The position numbers and the translations under genes are program-made. The notes beneath the pieces were generated by a model, which saw only the letters and a program-made list of their open reading frames with translations, was not told where the DNA came from and ran no database searches. Shown one piece after another: positions 10,593 to 20,051 of a stretch of 64,000 bases of DNA. Numbering within the stretch: position 1 is the stretch's first letter; each line of letters begins with the position of its first letter. Origin of the DNA: Adenophora triphylla var. japonica. Taxonomy: Eukaryota > Streptophyta > Magnoliopsida > Asterales > Campanulaceae. The DNA is taken from assembly GCA_022495995.1 (NCBI GenBank), contig JAFEMH010002576.1:186001-250000 (forward strand), read 5' to 3'.

Positions 10593-11725
10593 GTCTCCTC
10601 CACCTCCAAAGAACTCGACCCCGAGTTCACATCGGGATAAAGAACCCCATCCGCGTGGTACTCGTAGATATCGGCAACATTGAACGTATTGGAGATGTTC
10701 AAATCATTGGGAAGAGCTACCACATATGCATTGTCATTAATCTTCCGGGTCACCTTGAAAGGACCATACTTGCGGGGCTGCAACTTCTTGTACGTACCAA
10801 CGGGAAAACGCTCCTTCCGCAAGAACACCATAACGTCATCCCCAACTGCGAAAACTTTCACCCGCTTCTTTTTGTCCGCAGCCGTCTTGTTCTTCAACCC
10901 CGTAGCCTCGAGCTTAGCCTTTACCGCTGCCTTGACAGATTGCACCTCTTTGGCCATATTTTCAGCAGCCTGACTCACCCCACGACCGCTAGGTAATGGC
11001 ACCAAATCAACCACGTGTCTAGGGATAGATGTGTACACCAAAGAAAAAGGTGACTTCCCTGTCGCCGAGTGTATAGCACTGTTGTAGGCAAACTCCACTT
11101 GTGGTAGTGCAAGATCCCACTGTTTTGGTTTGTCCCCACAAACACTCCTAATCATGTTTCCCAAGGTCCGATTAGTGACCTCCGTCTGTCCGTCCGTCTG
11201 TGGATGTGCTGTAGAGCTCCGATTCAGTGAAGTGCCAAACATGCGCCACAAAGTAAGCCAGAAATGGCTCAAAAACTTGGTGTCCCTGTCCGAAGTGATG
11301 GACTTAGGAACCCCATGTAGTCTCACAATCTCCCTGAAAAATAGCTTCGCAATGTTGGAGGCATCCGCCGTCTTCTTGCAAGCAATAAAGTGGGACATCT
11401 TGGAGAACCGATCAACCACAACAAATACTGAATCCACACCCCGCTGTGTCCGAGGCAAACCCAAGACAAAATCCATGGACAAGTCTAGCCAAATATCATC
11501 GGGAACAGGTAGAGGTAAGTAAAGACCAGTATTTTGAGACTGACCTTTAGAAACCTGGCACACATAACACCTCCGAACAATAGAACTCGCGTCCTTCCTC
11601 AGATGAGGCCAGAAATAACGCTCCTCCAAACTCGCAATAGTCTTGTCTCGTCCCAGATGTCTACTAAGGCCTCCGCCATGCAAGTCACGAACCGCCTTCT
11701 CCCTTGAGAAGAAATAGGAATGCAC
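10397..11725 (-). pseudogene. Retrotransposon integrase (C-terminal part of pol)
   Basis: An open stretch of 442 codons. It contains an HHCC zinc-binding region ending CYVCQ, then the DDE catalytic core with [21 protein letters not shown] and the [10 protein letters not shown] motif holding the catalytic Glu, and a C-terminal DNA-binding part with [11 protein letters not shown]. It would insert the element's cDNA. The frame continues past the interior into the LTR and stops at 10397, so the last residues are LTR-encoded, as known for CRM elements. The start is not a true one: in an intact element this is released from a polyprotein whose upstream part is frame-shifted here. Confidence 0.85.
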
Positions 11726-11739
11726 AACCGATCTCCCTT

Positions 11740-12440
11740 GAACGTAAAGCCATCTCGGACATGAAAATCTGCACGGCTAGGTGCTTGCCCACACACTTCG
11801 ACCATATCTCCATAAAATCTGCATCCTCCTCGTACAGGTCCTTCAATAAGTCAAAGCCAACGATCTCCCTGCGATAAAGTGATCAACAAGAAGCCCTCCT
11901 GCTCAAAGCATCTGCGACTTGTTCTGAACTCCCGACTTGTGTTGAATAATGAACGGGAACTTCTGCAAGTAACTAACCCAAATGCGTGCATCTTATTTAT
12001 CACCTTCGACTATGCAGAACTTCAAGGCAAGATGATCGGAAAATAGAACAAACTCCCTCTCGAACTAGATAATGCTCCCACCGTCGTAAGGCTCGATAGA
12101 TCGCATAGAACTCCCGATCATACGTGCTCCACTTCGACGAGCCTCACTCAACTTCTCACCGAATAAAGCCACAGACGCTTTTCTTGTGAGAGAATGTACC
12201 CCAATTCCCACGCCACTAGCATCACACTCCACCCGAAAGATCTTGTCAAAATCTGAAGGGCAAGAACCGGTACGGTGCATAGCTTCTCCTTGATGAGGGC
12301 AAAACTACGATCTTGCTCCAAGCCCCACCGAAATTTCCCTTCTTCGTACACTCGGTAATAGGTGCGACAATAGTGCCGAAATCGCGCACAAACCTCCCGT
12401 AAAATGTAGCCAAGCCATGAAAACTGCGCACCTCTCGCGA
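11740..12440 (-). pseudogene. Retrotransposon RNase H region, frame-broken
   Basis: Fragments in different frames show [16 protein letters not shown], the RT-RNase H connection, then CDASGVGIG-like residues where the first RNase H Asp lies. At least three frame changes separate them. It is the continuation of the RT at 12445-13283 and is not functional as read. Confidence 0.75.
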
Positions 12441-12444
12441 TCGA

Positions 12445-13283
12445 TCATGGAACCGGCCAATCCCGTATTGCCTTCATCTTCTCCTCATCAACATGAATAC
12501 CCTCCTCACCAATAACAAACCCCAAGAAAAGTAACTTGTTGGTGCAGAATATACACTTCTTAAGATTGATATACAACTGATTATCTTTCAACACCTGCAA
12601 CACTTGGTTAAGATGTTCCAAATGCGCAGTTCTATCTCTACTATAAATCAGGATATCATCAAAGTAAACTACTACAAAGGAGCAAATAAAAGGTCGGAAT
12701 ACCTGATTCATCAACCTCATGAATGTACTAGGGGCATTCGACAACCCGAATGGCATGACTAGCCACTCGTAAAGACCATCCTTGCTTTTGAAAGCAGTCT
12801 TCCACTCATCCCCCGGTCTAATCCGAATCTGATGATACCCACTGCGCAAATCCAACTTTGTAAAGAATTTAGACCCGGATAATTCATCAAGCATGTCCTC
12901 CAGACGAGGAATAGGAAATCTGTACTTGATGGTGATCTTGTTGATGGCCCGACTATCAACACACATACGCCACTGATTCCCTTTCTTCGGCACAAGAAGG
13001 ACAGGCACTGCACACGGGCTCATACTCTCTCTGATAAAACCCTTCTGCAACAAGTCTTCAATCTGCTCCCTTAGTATCTTTCTCTCCTTAGGCTCATGCG
13101 GTAATGTGGGAGGTTTGGCAGACTAGCTCCCGGAATCAAATCAATCTGATGCTGAATGTCCCTCATAGGAGGGAGATTATTGGGCAACTCGTCACCAAGT
13201 AACTCCCGAAATCCTAATAAAAGCTCGCAATATCCCGGCATCCCGATCTCCACACTAATGTAACCCAACAAGCCCTTTAACAA
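12445..13283 (-). pseudogene. Ty3/gypsy reverse transcriptase
   Basis: The palm domain is open over 202 codons (12445-13053): [39 protein letters not shown] and the catalytic YFDDILIYS. The N-terminal lead-in ([17 protein letters not shown]) sits in another frame at 13071-13283. The domain would copy the element's RNA into DNA. Confidence 0.88.
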
Positions 13284-13287
13284 CTAT

Positions 13288-14960
13288 CTAGACAAAAGAA
13301 CTCGGCCTCGCAATAGCAAATGTTAGCTCCTTTTCATTCGTAGGAGCATCACGACCGGCTTCTTTTTCTCCACCGCTTCTCAAAACGTGATACAGAGCTA
13401 TAGCAATTTTATGATTATTCCAAGTGAACAACAATACATTATCCCTACCCCGATAAGTAATATCATGGTCAAACCGCCAAGGGCGACCAAGCGAGATATG
13501 ACACACATCCATACTCGTAACATCACAAACGACCTCTTCCCTATAATGTTTGCCAATGGAAATAGGGACCCTACAAGTTCGGGTTACTCTGAGTTCTCGA
13601 ACCTTTATTCACCCACCCCAAACTATAAGGACTATCATGAGGTTCGGTTGCTAAGCCTAGAAATTCGACCAACTTCGCGAAACAAGATTTTCAAAGTGCA
13701 CCCATTATCAATAATCATATTACATACCTTGTTCTTCACATGTATCAGTGCACGCATCGATTCTTCCGTCGACCTCGTCCTTGGAAGAAAGTAACATCTG
13801 TTGAGCACGCATCCAACTCTCTCACCGGACTCCTCTTCCGCAAACTCAGCATCGTCATACTCATTGTCATCGGCTCATCATCTTCGTACTCATGCAATAC
13901 GCAGCTAGCCCTCCGAGTGGGGCAAACATTCGACTCGCGCCATATCCTCGACAACGATAGCACTTGTCCCTGCTGGCTTGGCGTAAGGATTTGCCGCTTC
14001 GCGTCGGAGCCTTGCTTATCGCGCTACCGCTAGCATTGGTTGTACTCTTGGCTCGCGGATCGGGCCTTTATCAACTACCGCTCCGAACTACCTTGCAAGC
14101 GGAAATTCGCGAAAAGTGGTAAAGTTTTTCGCGCTCGATTTCTCTATGAGCTCACCTTCAACGCTAGAGCGGTAGCATCTCGTCGAGTCCATGCATGATG
14201 CAAACCCATCTTCTCTTGGATCGAACCCTTCAATCCATCGATGTAACGAGCAATCCTCCGATCCTCGGTCTCCTCAATCCTAACCCGCGCAAAGATACCT
14301 CCAAATTCCGTCGTGTACTCATCAATCGCTTCTATTACCTCGCACACACCGAGGTATAATTCGTATAAGGTCTGCTCATAATCGCAGTAAAAATCGCCCG
14401 AAATTAATCGCTTTACGCGCATCTGTGTTCTCGACATTGGCCCCTTCCCTTGTCGTCGCCTCGCGCAACAAGCTTCTCCCCACCAAACCGCAGAATGCTC
14501 TTCAATCTCGATCGCCACCATCTTGACCTCCGTTTGTTCGTAGGCACTTCCCATAACCTCGAAGAAACGATCAACATCATTCTCGCCAATCTAGGAAATC
14601 TTCAATTCCCATAGTTCCATAAAATAATGGAATATCCGCCTTAATCCGATAATCTTGGCGATGTCGATTTCCACCCCGTTCCGATTCATCACTATCAATC
14701 TCAACCTCGTACTCGGAATTAGATCCTCTTCCTCATTATTTTCGCCCTCCTAGGGCGACGGCCCCTGCTCAATACCTCTCGTCTCTCTCGCCACCACGAT
14801 TACGATTAGCACGAGCGTTAGGACCTCGCTGAGCAGCCACGAGCGCCTCCAACCGTGGCGACATCGCAGCCACGGCCGCGTTAAGCGATCGAACTCCTCC
14901 CTTGTTACTTGGTCCCCCATAACAAATCGCTGGTGAAAAGACAGGATATGGCCTCGCTCG
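13288..14960 (-). pseudogene. Gag and protease region of the CRM-like element, heavily frame-shifted
   Basis: Only pieces are readable: SLGRPWRFDHDITYRGRDN at about 13410-13485 (protease C-terminal part), ESNVCPTRR near 13900 (zinc-knuckle remnant), and a capsid piece at 14144-14554 with VDEYTTEF- and YIDGLKGSIQEKMGLHH-like residues. Frame changes occur every few dozen codons. No intact catalytic Asp motif for the protease could be read. Confidence 0.65.
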
Positions 14961-14966
14961 ATACCA
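14956..14966 (-). other. Primer-binding site, initiator tRNA-Met type
   Basis: On the minus strand it reads TGGTATCGAGC, the usual TGGTATCAGAGC with one base missing, immediately inside the 5' LTR. Confidence 0.75.
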
Positions 14967-15496
14967 ACCGACGCAAGACGGAAGCCGGATAAATTTCGTG
15001 ATTAGCGCACTAATCACAAGAACTCTTCAAGCGAAGAATCCTCAAACGCGAAGAACTGGAATCCACCAAAAAAAGAGACAAACTCTTGAAATTCAATTGA
15101 TCAAAAACTGCCTAAAAAAATGCCTCACAAGTTGTTTAAATAGTTTCTAAACCCTAGACGTGTCCATTTTATAAACCGAACCGGCCAACCGGGAGGTTGA
15201 AAACCGGCCAAAACCGGTCAAAACCGGTCAACGGCGGTTAACCTGAATCTAATCGAAACCTTAGGTAATTGGCCTAAGTTCGGTTAAGGTTTGAAATTTT
15301 GAAAAACCGGCCAACCGCCGGATTAACCGGTTTTGGCTTGCTCGGCCGAGTCATATGAGTTGCTCGACCGAGCATAACCTTCCAAGTAGTGTTAATTTCC
15401 AATAACGGTCATGCTCGGCCGAGTCATATGAGTTGCTCGGCCGAGGCGTAACGCCGTAGACTCATTCCAACTGGCTACTTTTTCAAACTAGCCGTT

Positions 15497-16190
15497 ATGT
15501 TCACCACCACCACCACCACCACCACCATCACCACCACCACCACCACTACTACTACCGCACCACCACCACTACCACTACTACCAGCTACTACTAGTACTAC
15601 CACTCCTACTAGTCTACACCACCACCATCACCACCACCACCACTACCACCACCACTACTACCACCATCACTACCACCACCACCACCACTACTACTACTAC
15701 CACTACTACTACTATCACCACTACTACTACCGCTACTACTACCACTCCTACCAATACCACTACTACCAGGCCTACACCACCACCATCACCACCACCACCA
15801 CTACTACTACCACTACTACTACTACAACCATCACTACTACCGCTACCACAATCACTCCTATCTCTACCACTCCTACCAATACCCACTACTACTAGTATAC
15901 ACCACCACCATCACCACCAACACCACTACTACTACCACTACTACTACTACCACCACCACTACTACCGCTACCTACCACTACCACTACTATCTGGCCTACA
16001 TCACCAACATCACCATTCACCACCACCACAACTACTATTACCACTACTACTACTACCACCACTACCACTACCGCTACTACCACCACTACTACTACCACTC
16101 CTACCGGCTACCACTACCACTCCTATCAATACCACTAGGTCCAGGTCCACTACTACCAGCCTACCACCACCACTCCTACCAATACCCTCG
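15497..16190. repeat. CAC/ACT trinucleotide array inside the hAT element
   Basis: About 690 bp of imperfect ACC, CAC and ACT triplets. It has internal higher-order copies: CTACACCACCACCATCACC recurs near 15613, 15771 and 15896. His-, Thr- or Val-rich frames are artefacts. Confidence 0.92.
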
Positions 16191-16261
16191 TTGTAATTGT
16201 ATTTTAATTAATAAAATTTAAGGGTACCGTCGCTTTTTTCTTTTATATATTTTCGTTTCTT

Positions 16262-16570
16262 TTAAAAAAGTTAAGTTTTATTTCTTTCAAAATTCATAAC
16301 TTTTTTTATAAACCTTTTTTCAAAAAATGTATGTAGATAACTTAAGTTTAAAATAGTCTTATATATCCAAAAAAAAAATTGAAAAAAATTAAAAGTTAAC
16401 TTTTTTCAAAAAACCGTTAACTTTCATTTCTTTAAAAATTCATAACTTTTTTTATAAACCTTTTTGTAAAAAATGTATGTAGTAAACTTAAGTTTAAAAT
16501 AGTCTTATCTATCCAAAAAAAAAATTGAAAAAAAAATAAAAGTTAACTTTTTTCAAAAAACCGTTAAAAA
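16262..16570. repeat. Two tandem copies of an AT-rich 143-bp unit in the hAT element
   Basis: CATAACTTTTTTTATAAACC at 16298 recurs at 16441, followed in both by ATGTATGTAG, TTAAGTTTAAAATAGTCTTA and AAAAAACCGTTAA. Confidence 0.85.
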
Positions 16571-17333
16571 AATTAACTGAAAAATGATATGCTCGGCCGA
16601 GCAACACCAAAGACTCGTGAGCAACCCTCAACCCCTAAATCCCTAAAAGGGTTGCTCGGCCGAGCGTAACAAAAGACTCGACCGAGCAACCCTCAAAACC
16701 CTAAACTCCAAAAGGGTTGCCTGGCCGAAAGCAACACCAAAGACTCGGCCGAGCATATCCAAACCGTCAAACCGGAGGTTAACCGGATAACCGTTAAAAC
16801 CGTAAACCGCCTAAACCGTAACCGGTTGAGCCGGTTAGGCGGTTCGGTTCCGGTTTGGATTTTGGGGCTTAAAAACCGCCGGTTGAAAACCGGCTAACCG
16901 GCGATTTTCACAACCGGCCACGTCTACTAAACCCTACGACACCAAAATAAGTCAATTACCAAAAGTACCCAAGTCTTTAATAAACCAACACAGTGAAACG
17001 TAATTAAAAAAAGAGAGAAATAAGGAAACTTTGACGACGCGAGGCGCCCGCCTGGAGATGGCCAGGCGCCCGCCTGGAGACCAGGCCTTCAACTGCTTTG
17101 CTTCATCAACTGATGCGTCCGCCTGGGAGATTTCAAGCGGCCGCCTCACCCTCCGTAGCCACACCCCGATTAGAGTCATGTTGAGGCGCCCGCATGCTCT
17201 GAAATGGGGCGCACGCCTCAAACCTCTCAACTCCATTCCCGTTGTCAACATATGAGGCGCCCGCTTGATTTGTTATTGGGCGTCCGCCTCGTTTCCCTGG
17301 TGGTGCTTTATCATCTCCTCCTGCATCAATTTA

Positions 17334-17905
17334 TAATTAAAGAAAATACTTATTATTACTATCAATATCATTTATAATTAAAAAAAATACGTCACACTTA
17401 ATTAATTTTATCTTAAAGTGTATTGAAAATTTAAAAAGGAAAATTTACAAACTAATTAGGAAATTTATATTTAAAAAATAGGATTTTTTCCTGTGTCCGA
17501 ATTAAATGGAAAAAGTCTCTATTTGTAGAGAAAAATAATTATGAATTTTGGTGCAATTTTTTTTTAAATTAATTTATTATAAAATAATTGAGGTCAAAGA
17601 AATTAGGGGAAATTTTTTCGTAAATTAAGGCATCCAATCAAAAGAAGCCAAGTGTCGCAATTAAAAAAAAAGAAAGAAAGAAAAGGTCACCTGTCACACG
17701 CGCCACTGTCGGCGAGTGCATGACACGCGCCAATCAATCCCCAATCAGAGCCTGCCACGTCGATTTAAATGTCTAATATCTACATTTATGCCATAGATGT
17801 AAATGACTAAAATGCCCTTGACAGATTTCCAAATTTAACAACTTGATGTTGACGTTTTTGAACGCTAAATTTTCATTTGGCCACTTTCTTGCTTTTAATA
17901 TAGTA
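17334..17905. other. AT-rich intergenic stretch
   Basis: ATTACTATCAATATCATTTATAA repeats the flank to the left of the retroelement. 17690-17830 is richer in GC (CACGCGCCA twice) but shows no coding or element ends. Confidence 0.4.
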
Positions 17906-18183
17906 CTCCCTCCGTCCCAATAGAAGCTGCCCAATTTTTGTCTTGCACGCAAATTAATAAAATGGGTGGAAAGAAAAAATGTTGTGATTGTAATTTGAAA
18001 ATAAGAGAGAGAATGAGTGGAGAGAATAGTAAATTATAATGGTGTTGTGAGTATTAAAATAATGTAGGAGAGAGAATGAGTGGAGGGAATAGTAAAGATT
18101 ATTTTGCCAAAAAAGAAAAGTGGAAGCTTTTAACGGGACACCCAAAATGGCAAAATGAGAAGCTTCTATTGGGACGGAGGGAG
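17906..18183. mobile_element. Stowaway-type MITE
   Basis: Ends CTCCCTCCGTCCCAATAGAA and TTCTATTGGGACGGAGGGAG pair over 20 bp, flanked by TA. Non-coding. Confidence 0.88.
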
Positions 18184-18624
18184 TATAGATTATTGACACT
18201 TCTAAACAAAAAAACTAACACTTATTAACATTCTAATACTTTTAAACATAAATATTGGCACTTACAAACAGAGAAAAAATAATGTTAGGTGGCACTTACA
18301 AACAGAGACCAATCCTCACTTGCCACATCAGCAAAAGAACCATGAGTTCACACATTTTGCTAGACTTGATTGCACCATAACAAAAAACATGAATTACCCC
18401 AAATTTCATCCCATGAAGCCATTCTTTCACACTTGCAATCAAATGACGTCGGTGATTACTTCCTCCTTCGGCTGGACCCCTATACCTTCTTTGACCGGTA
18501 ATCAGCTGCAAGATCGTCGTTATATTCCGTGAAAACAAGAGGCGATAATGCAAATCATCTTCTCCGACAATGACCAGTATGATGACGAACACTAGTGGTA
18601 ACTTGGAGATTAGAAGGGTTTGGA

Positions 18625-19465
18625 GGGCAACTCCAACAATGATATTAGTTAGATAGGAATCAAATTTTTTTTTATCACTATTTATTTATAGTATCAAAAA
18701 TTTAATCTCCAACAATAACAATAAGTATCAAATTCGTGGTATCAAAGTATATTTTTATACTCCCTTCGTTCCAGCAGAAGCGTCACCATTTTTAGCTTGG
18801 CACGCAAATTAAGAAAATAGGTGAGAAGAAAAAATGTTGTGAGTGTAATTTAAAAATAGGAGAGAGAATTAGTGGAGGAAATAGTGAATTTAAAAAGTGT
18901 TGTGAGTGTAGAGGAGAGAGAATTAGTGGAGGGAATAGTGAATGGGATAATAGAATATTAATAAAACATTTCCTTTTTAGGAAAGGTGACGCTTCAAACG
19001 GGACGCCATTTTGGATAAAAATTGACACTTCTAGCGGGACGGAGGGAGTATTTACTAAGCTTATCAATGTTTTCAACATTATCAATTATTTTAAACTATG
19101 ACTATGTTTTAATTAAAAAATATAATCATTAATTTATTATTATATAAAAAGTCAAATAAATTTAAAATTAATATTAAAATAATTATGTTATATTTAATTT
19201 ATTTTTAAATTTCGAATATTTTATATATATTACAAAAATAACATTTATTTTGAGATGATTATTTTTTAATTTGAACATTTATTGAAAAAGAGGAGAAGTA
19301 ATTGAATTTTGAAAAATTTGGTGTAGTATTAGTAAAGGTAGCATATTTGCTACCTTTACTAATAATACACCAAATTTTGCTACCATGATTTTTCATTTTT
19401 GGAGATACTAATACTCTTACATGAATATCAAATTTTGAGTTTGATATCCATATTTAGAGTTGCCC
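18625..19465. mobile_element. Tourist-like element with a nested Stowaway MITE
   Basis: Ends GGGCAACTCCAACAATGATA and the inverse of TTTAGAGTTGCCC relate it to the element at 5503-6492. A clean TTA duplication is not visible (GGA left, TAA right). The interior holds a MITE at 18760-19048 and a 29-bp-arm hairpin at 19315-19377. Confidence 0.6.
18760..19048. mobile_element. Stowaway-type MITE (GAAGCGTCAC subfamily)
   Basis: Ends CTCCCTTCGTTCCAGCAGAA and CTTCTAGCGGGACGGAGGGAG-type inverse, flanked by TA. It shares AAGCGTCAC and CACGCAAATTAAG words with the copy at 25377-25665. Confidence 0.82.
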
Positions 19466-20051
19466 TAAGATTCACTAGCGATTTGGGTAGGACAGTAGGC
19501 TAAAAAAAGAAGAGAGTTTTAGGCGGGATCAAGAAAATTTGGGGAGTCAGGGTCTTATTACGATGAATGCATCCCTAGCATAATTATATGGGGTAATGCG
19601 TGAGTAAATGTTGCATTTGATTTATTATTTTTTTAAAAGAATTTTACTTGTTTATACATTGCTTGTATAATGATAAAATTATACTAAAACTATCTTTTAA
19701 CTTGAAAACATGATATTTGTTTTGAAAATCATATCCTATTTAGATTCATGTTTATTTTTTCTTCATTTTATTTATAAATTTTTGTATTGATTGCTTGAAA
19801 ATATAAGAAAGATAAATAGAAAATAATGATAGCAATGTCCAAACCTATTTATCCACATTATATTATATTATTCACTAGTTTATGGCAATTCCTAACAAAA
19901 GATTTACTTCAATTTCCAAATGATTAAGGTCAAAATAAACCATCCTTTAAAAAAAAAAAAAAAAAACAAAAACAAAAGGGGGACATTGTAGAGAAGTCCA
20001 ACAAACAAATTGTACAGTACAAGTAGAGGTGGCTGTTGTATCTCCATTACA
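19466..20051 (+). promoter_or_regulatory. Upstream region and probable 5'UTR of the SelO gene
   Basis: AT-rich, no coding region. An A-rich run lies at 19949-19966 and the sequence becomes balanced from about 19970. No confident TATA box or TSS could be assigned. Confidence 0.4.

Larger units (their letters stand above)
8412..10613. repeat. Tandem duplication (1,095-bp period): flank + LTR + 21 bp of retroelement interior
   Basis: The segment starting CATCATTCCACCATTG at 8414 reappears at 9509. Each copy contains about 500 bp of AT-rich flank, which I read as identical in both copies, followed by an LTR. The first unit ends 21 bp past the LTR, inside the retroelement interior (…CCTCCAAAGAA), and joins straight back to the flank. 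The join shares AAC with both parents. The duplication therefore happened after the retroelement inserted. The 86-codon frames at 8539 and 9634 are the same sequence twice and not genes. Confidence 0.85.
15155..16926. mobile_element. Non-autonomous hAT-type transposon, 1,772 bp
   Basis: It is flanked by the 8-bp duplication CTAAACCC (15147-15154 and 16927-16934). Ends are TAGACGTGTCC and its inverse GGCCACGTCTA. An 8-bp duplication with TAGA-type ends points to the hAT superfamily. The interior has no transposase. It consists of GGTT/CCGG-rich subterminal repeats, CTCGGCCGAG palindromes, a CAC/ACT triplet array and a tandem duplication. Confidence 0.88.
14969..17328 (-). mobile_element. 5' LTR (LTR-c) of the CRM-like element, split by a hAT insertion
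   Basis: The two parts, 14969-15154 and 16927-17328, join to a 580-bp LTR matching LTR-b once the hAT element and one CTAAACCC copy are removed. Ends with TGCATCA, then the ATTTA duplication. The first base of the terminal TG is changed to C. Confidence 0.9.
10008..17333 (-). mobile_element. CRM-like Ty3/gypsy LTR retrotransposon, degenerate, with nested hAT
   Basis: The LTRs are 10013-10592 and 14969-17328. The target duplication ATTTA lies at 10008-10012 and 17329-17333. The primer-binding site next to the right LTR shows the element reads right to left. Gene order on the minus strand is gag, protease, RT, RNase H, integrase. Excluding the hAT element and its duplication the element is about 5.5 kb. 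The integrase C-terminus, with [10 protein letters not shown] and a frame running into the 3' LTR, is typical of the CRM clade of chromoviruses; the clade call is from memory of the family, not a tree. Gag and protease are badly frame-broken while the LTRs are still alike. Confidence 0.85.

Noticed and set aside
15497..16098. His/Thr-rich and Val/Gly-rich open frames on both strands
   Set aside because: Translation of a CAC/ACT triplet array inside a transposon.
20010..20051. N-terminal extension of SelO by 14 residues
   Set aside because: The first codon would be TTG; the first ATG in frame is at 20052.
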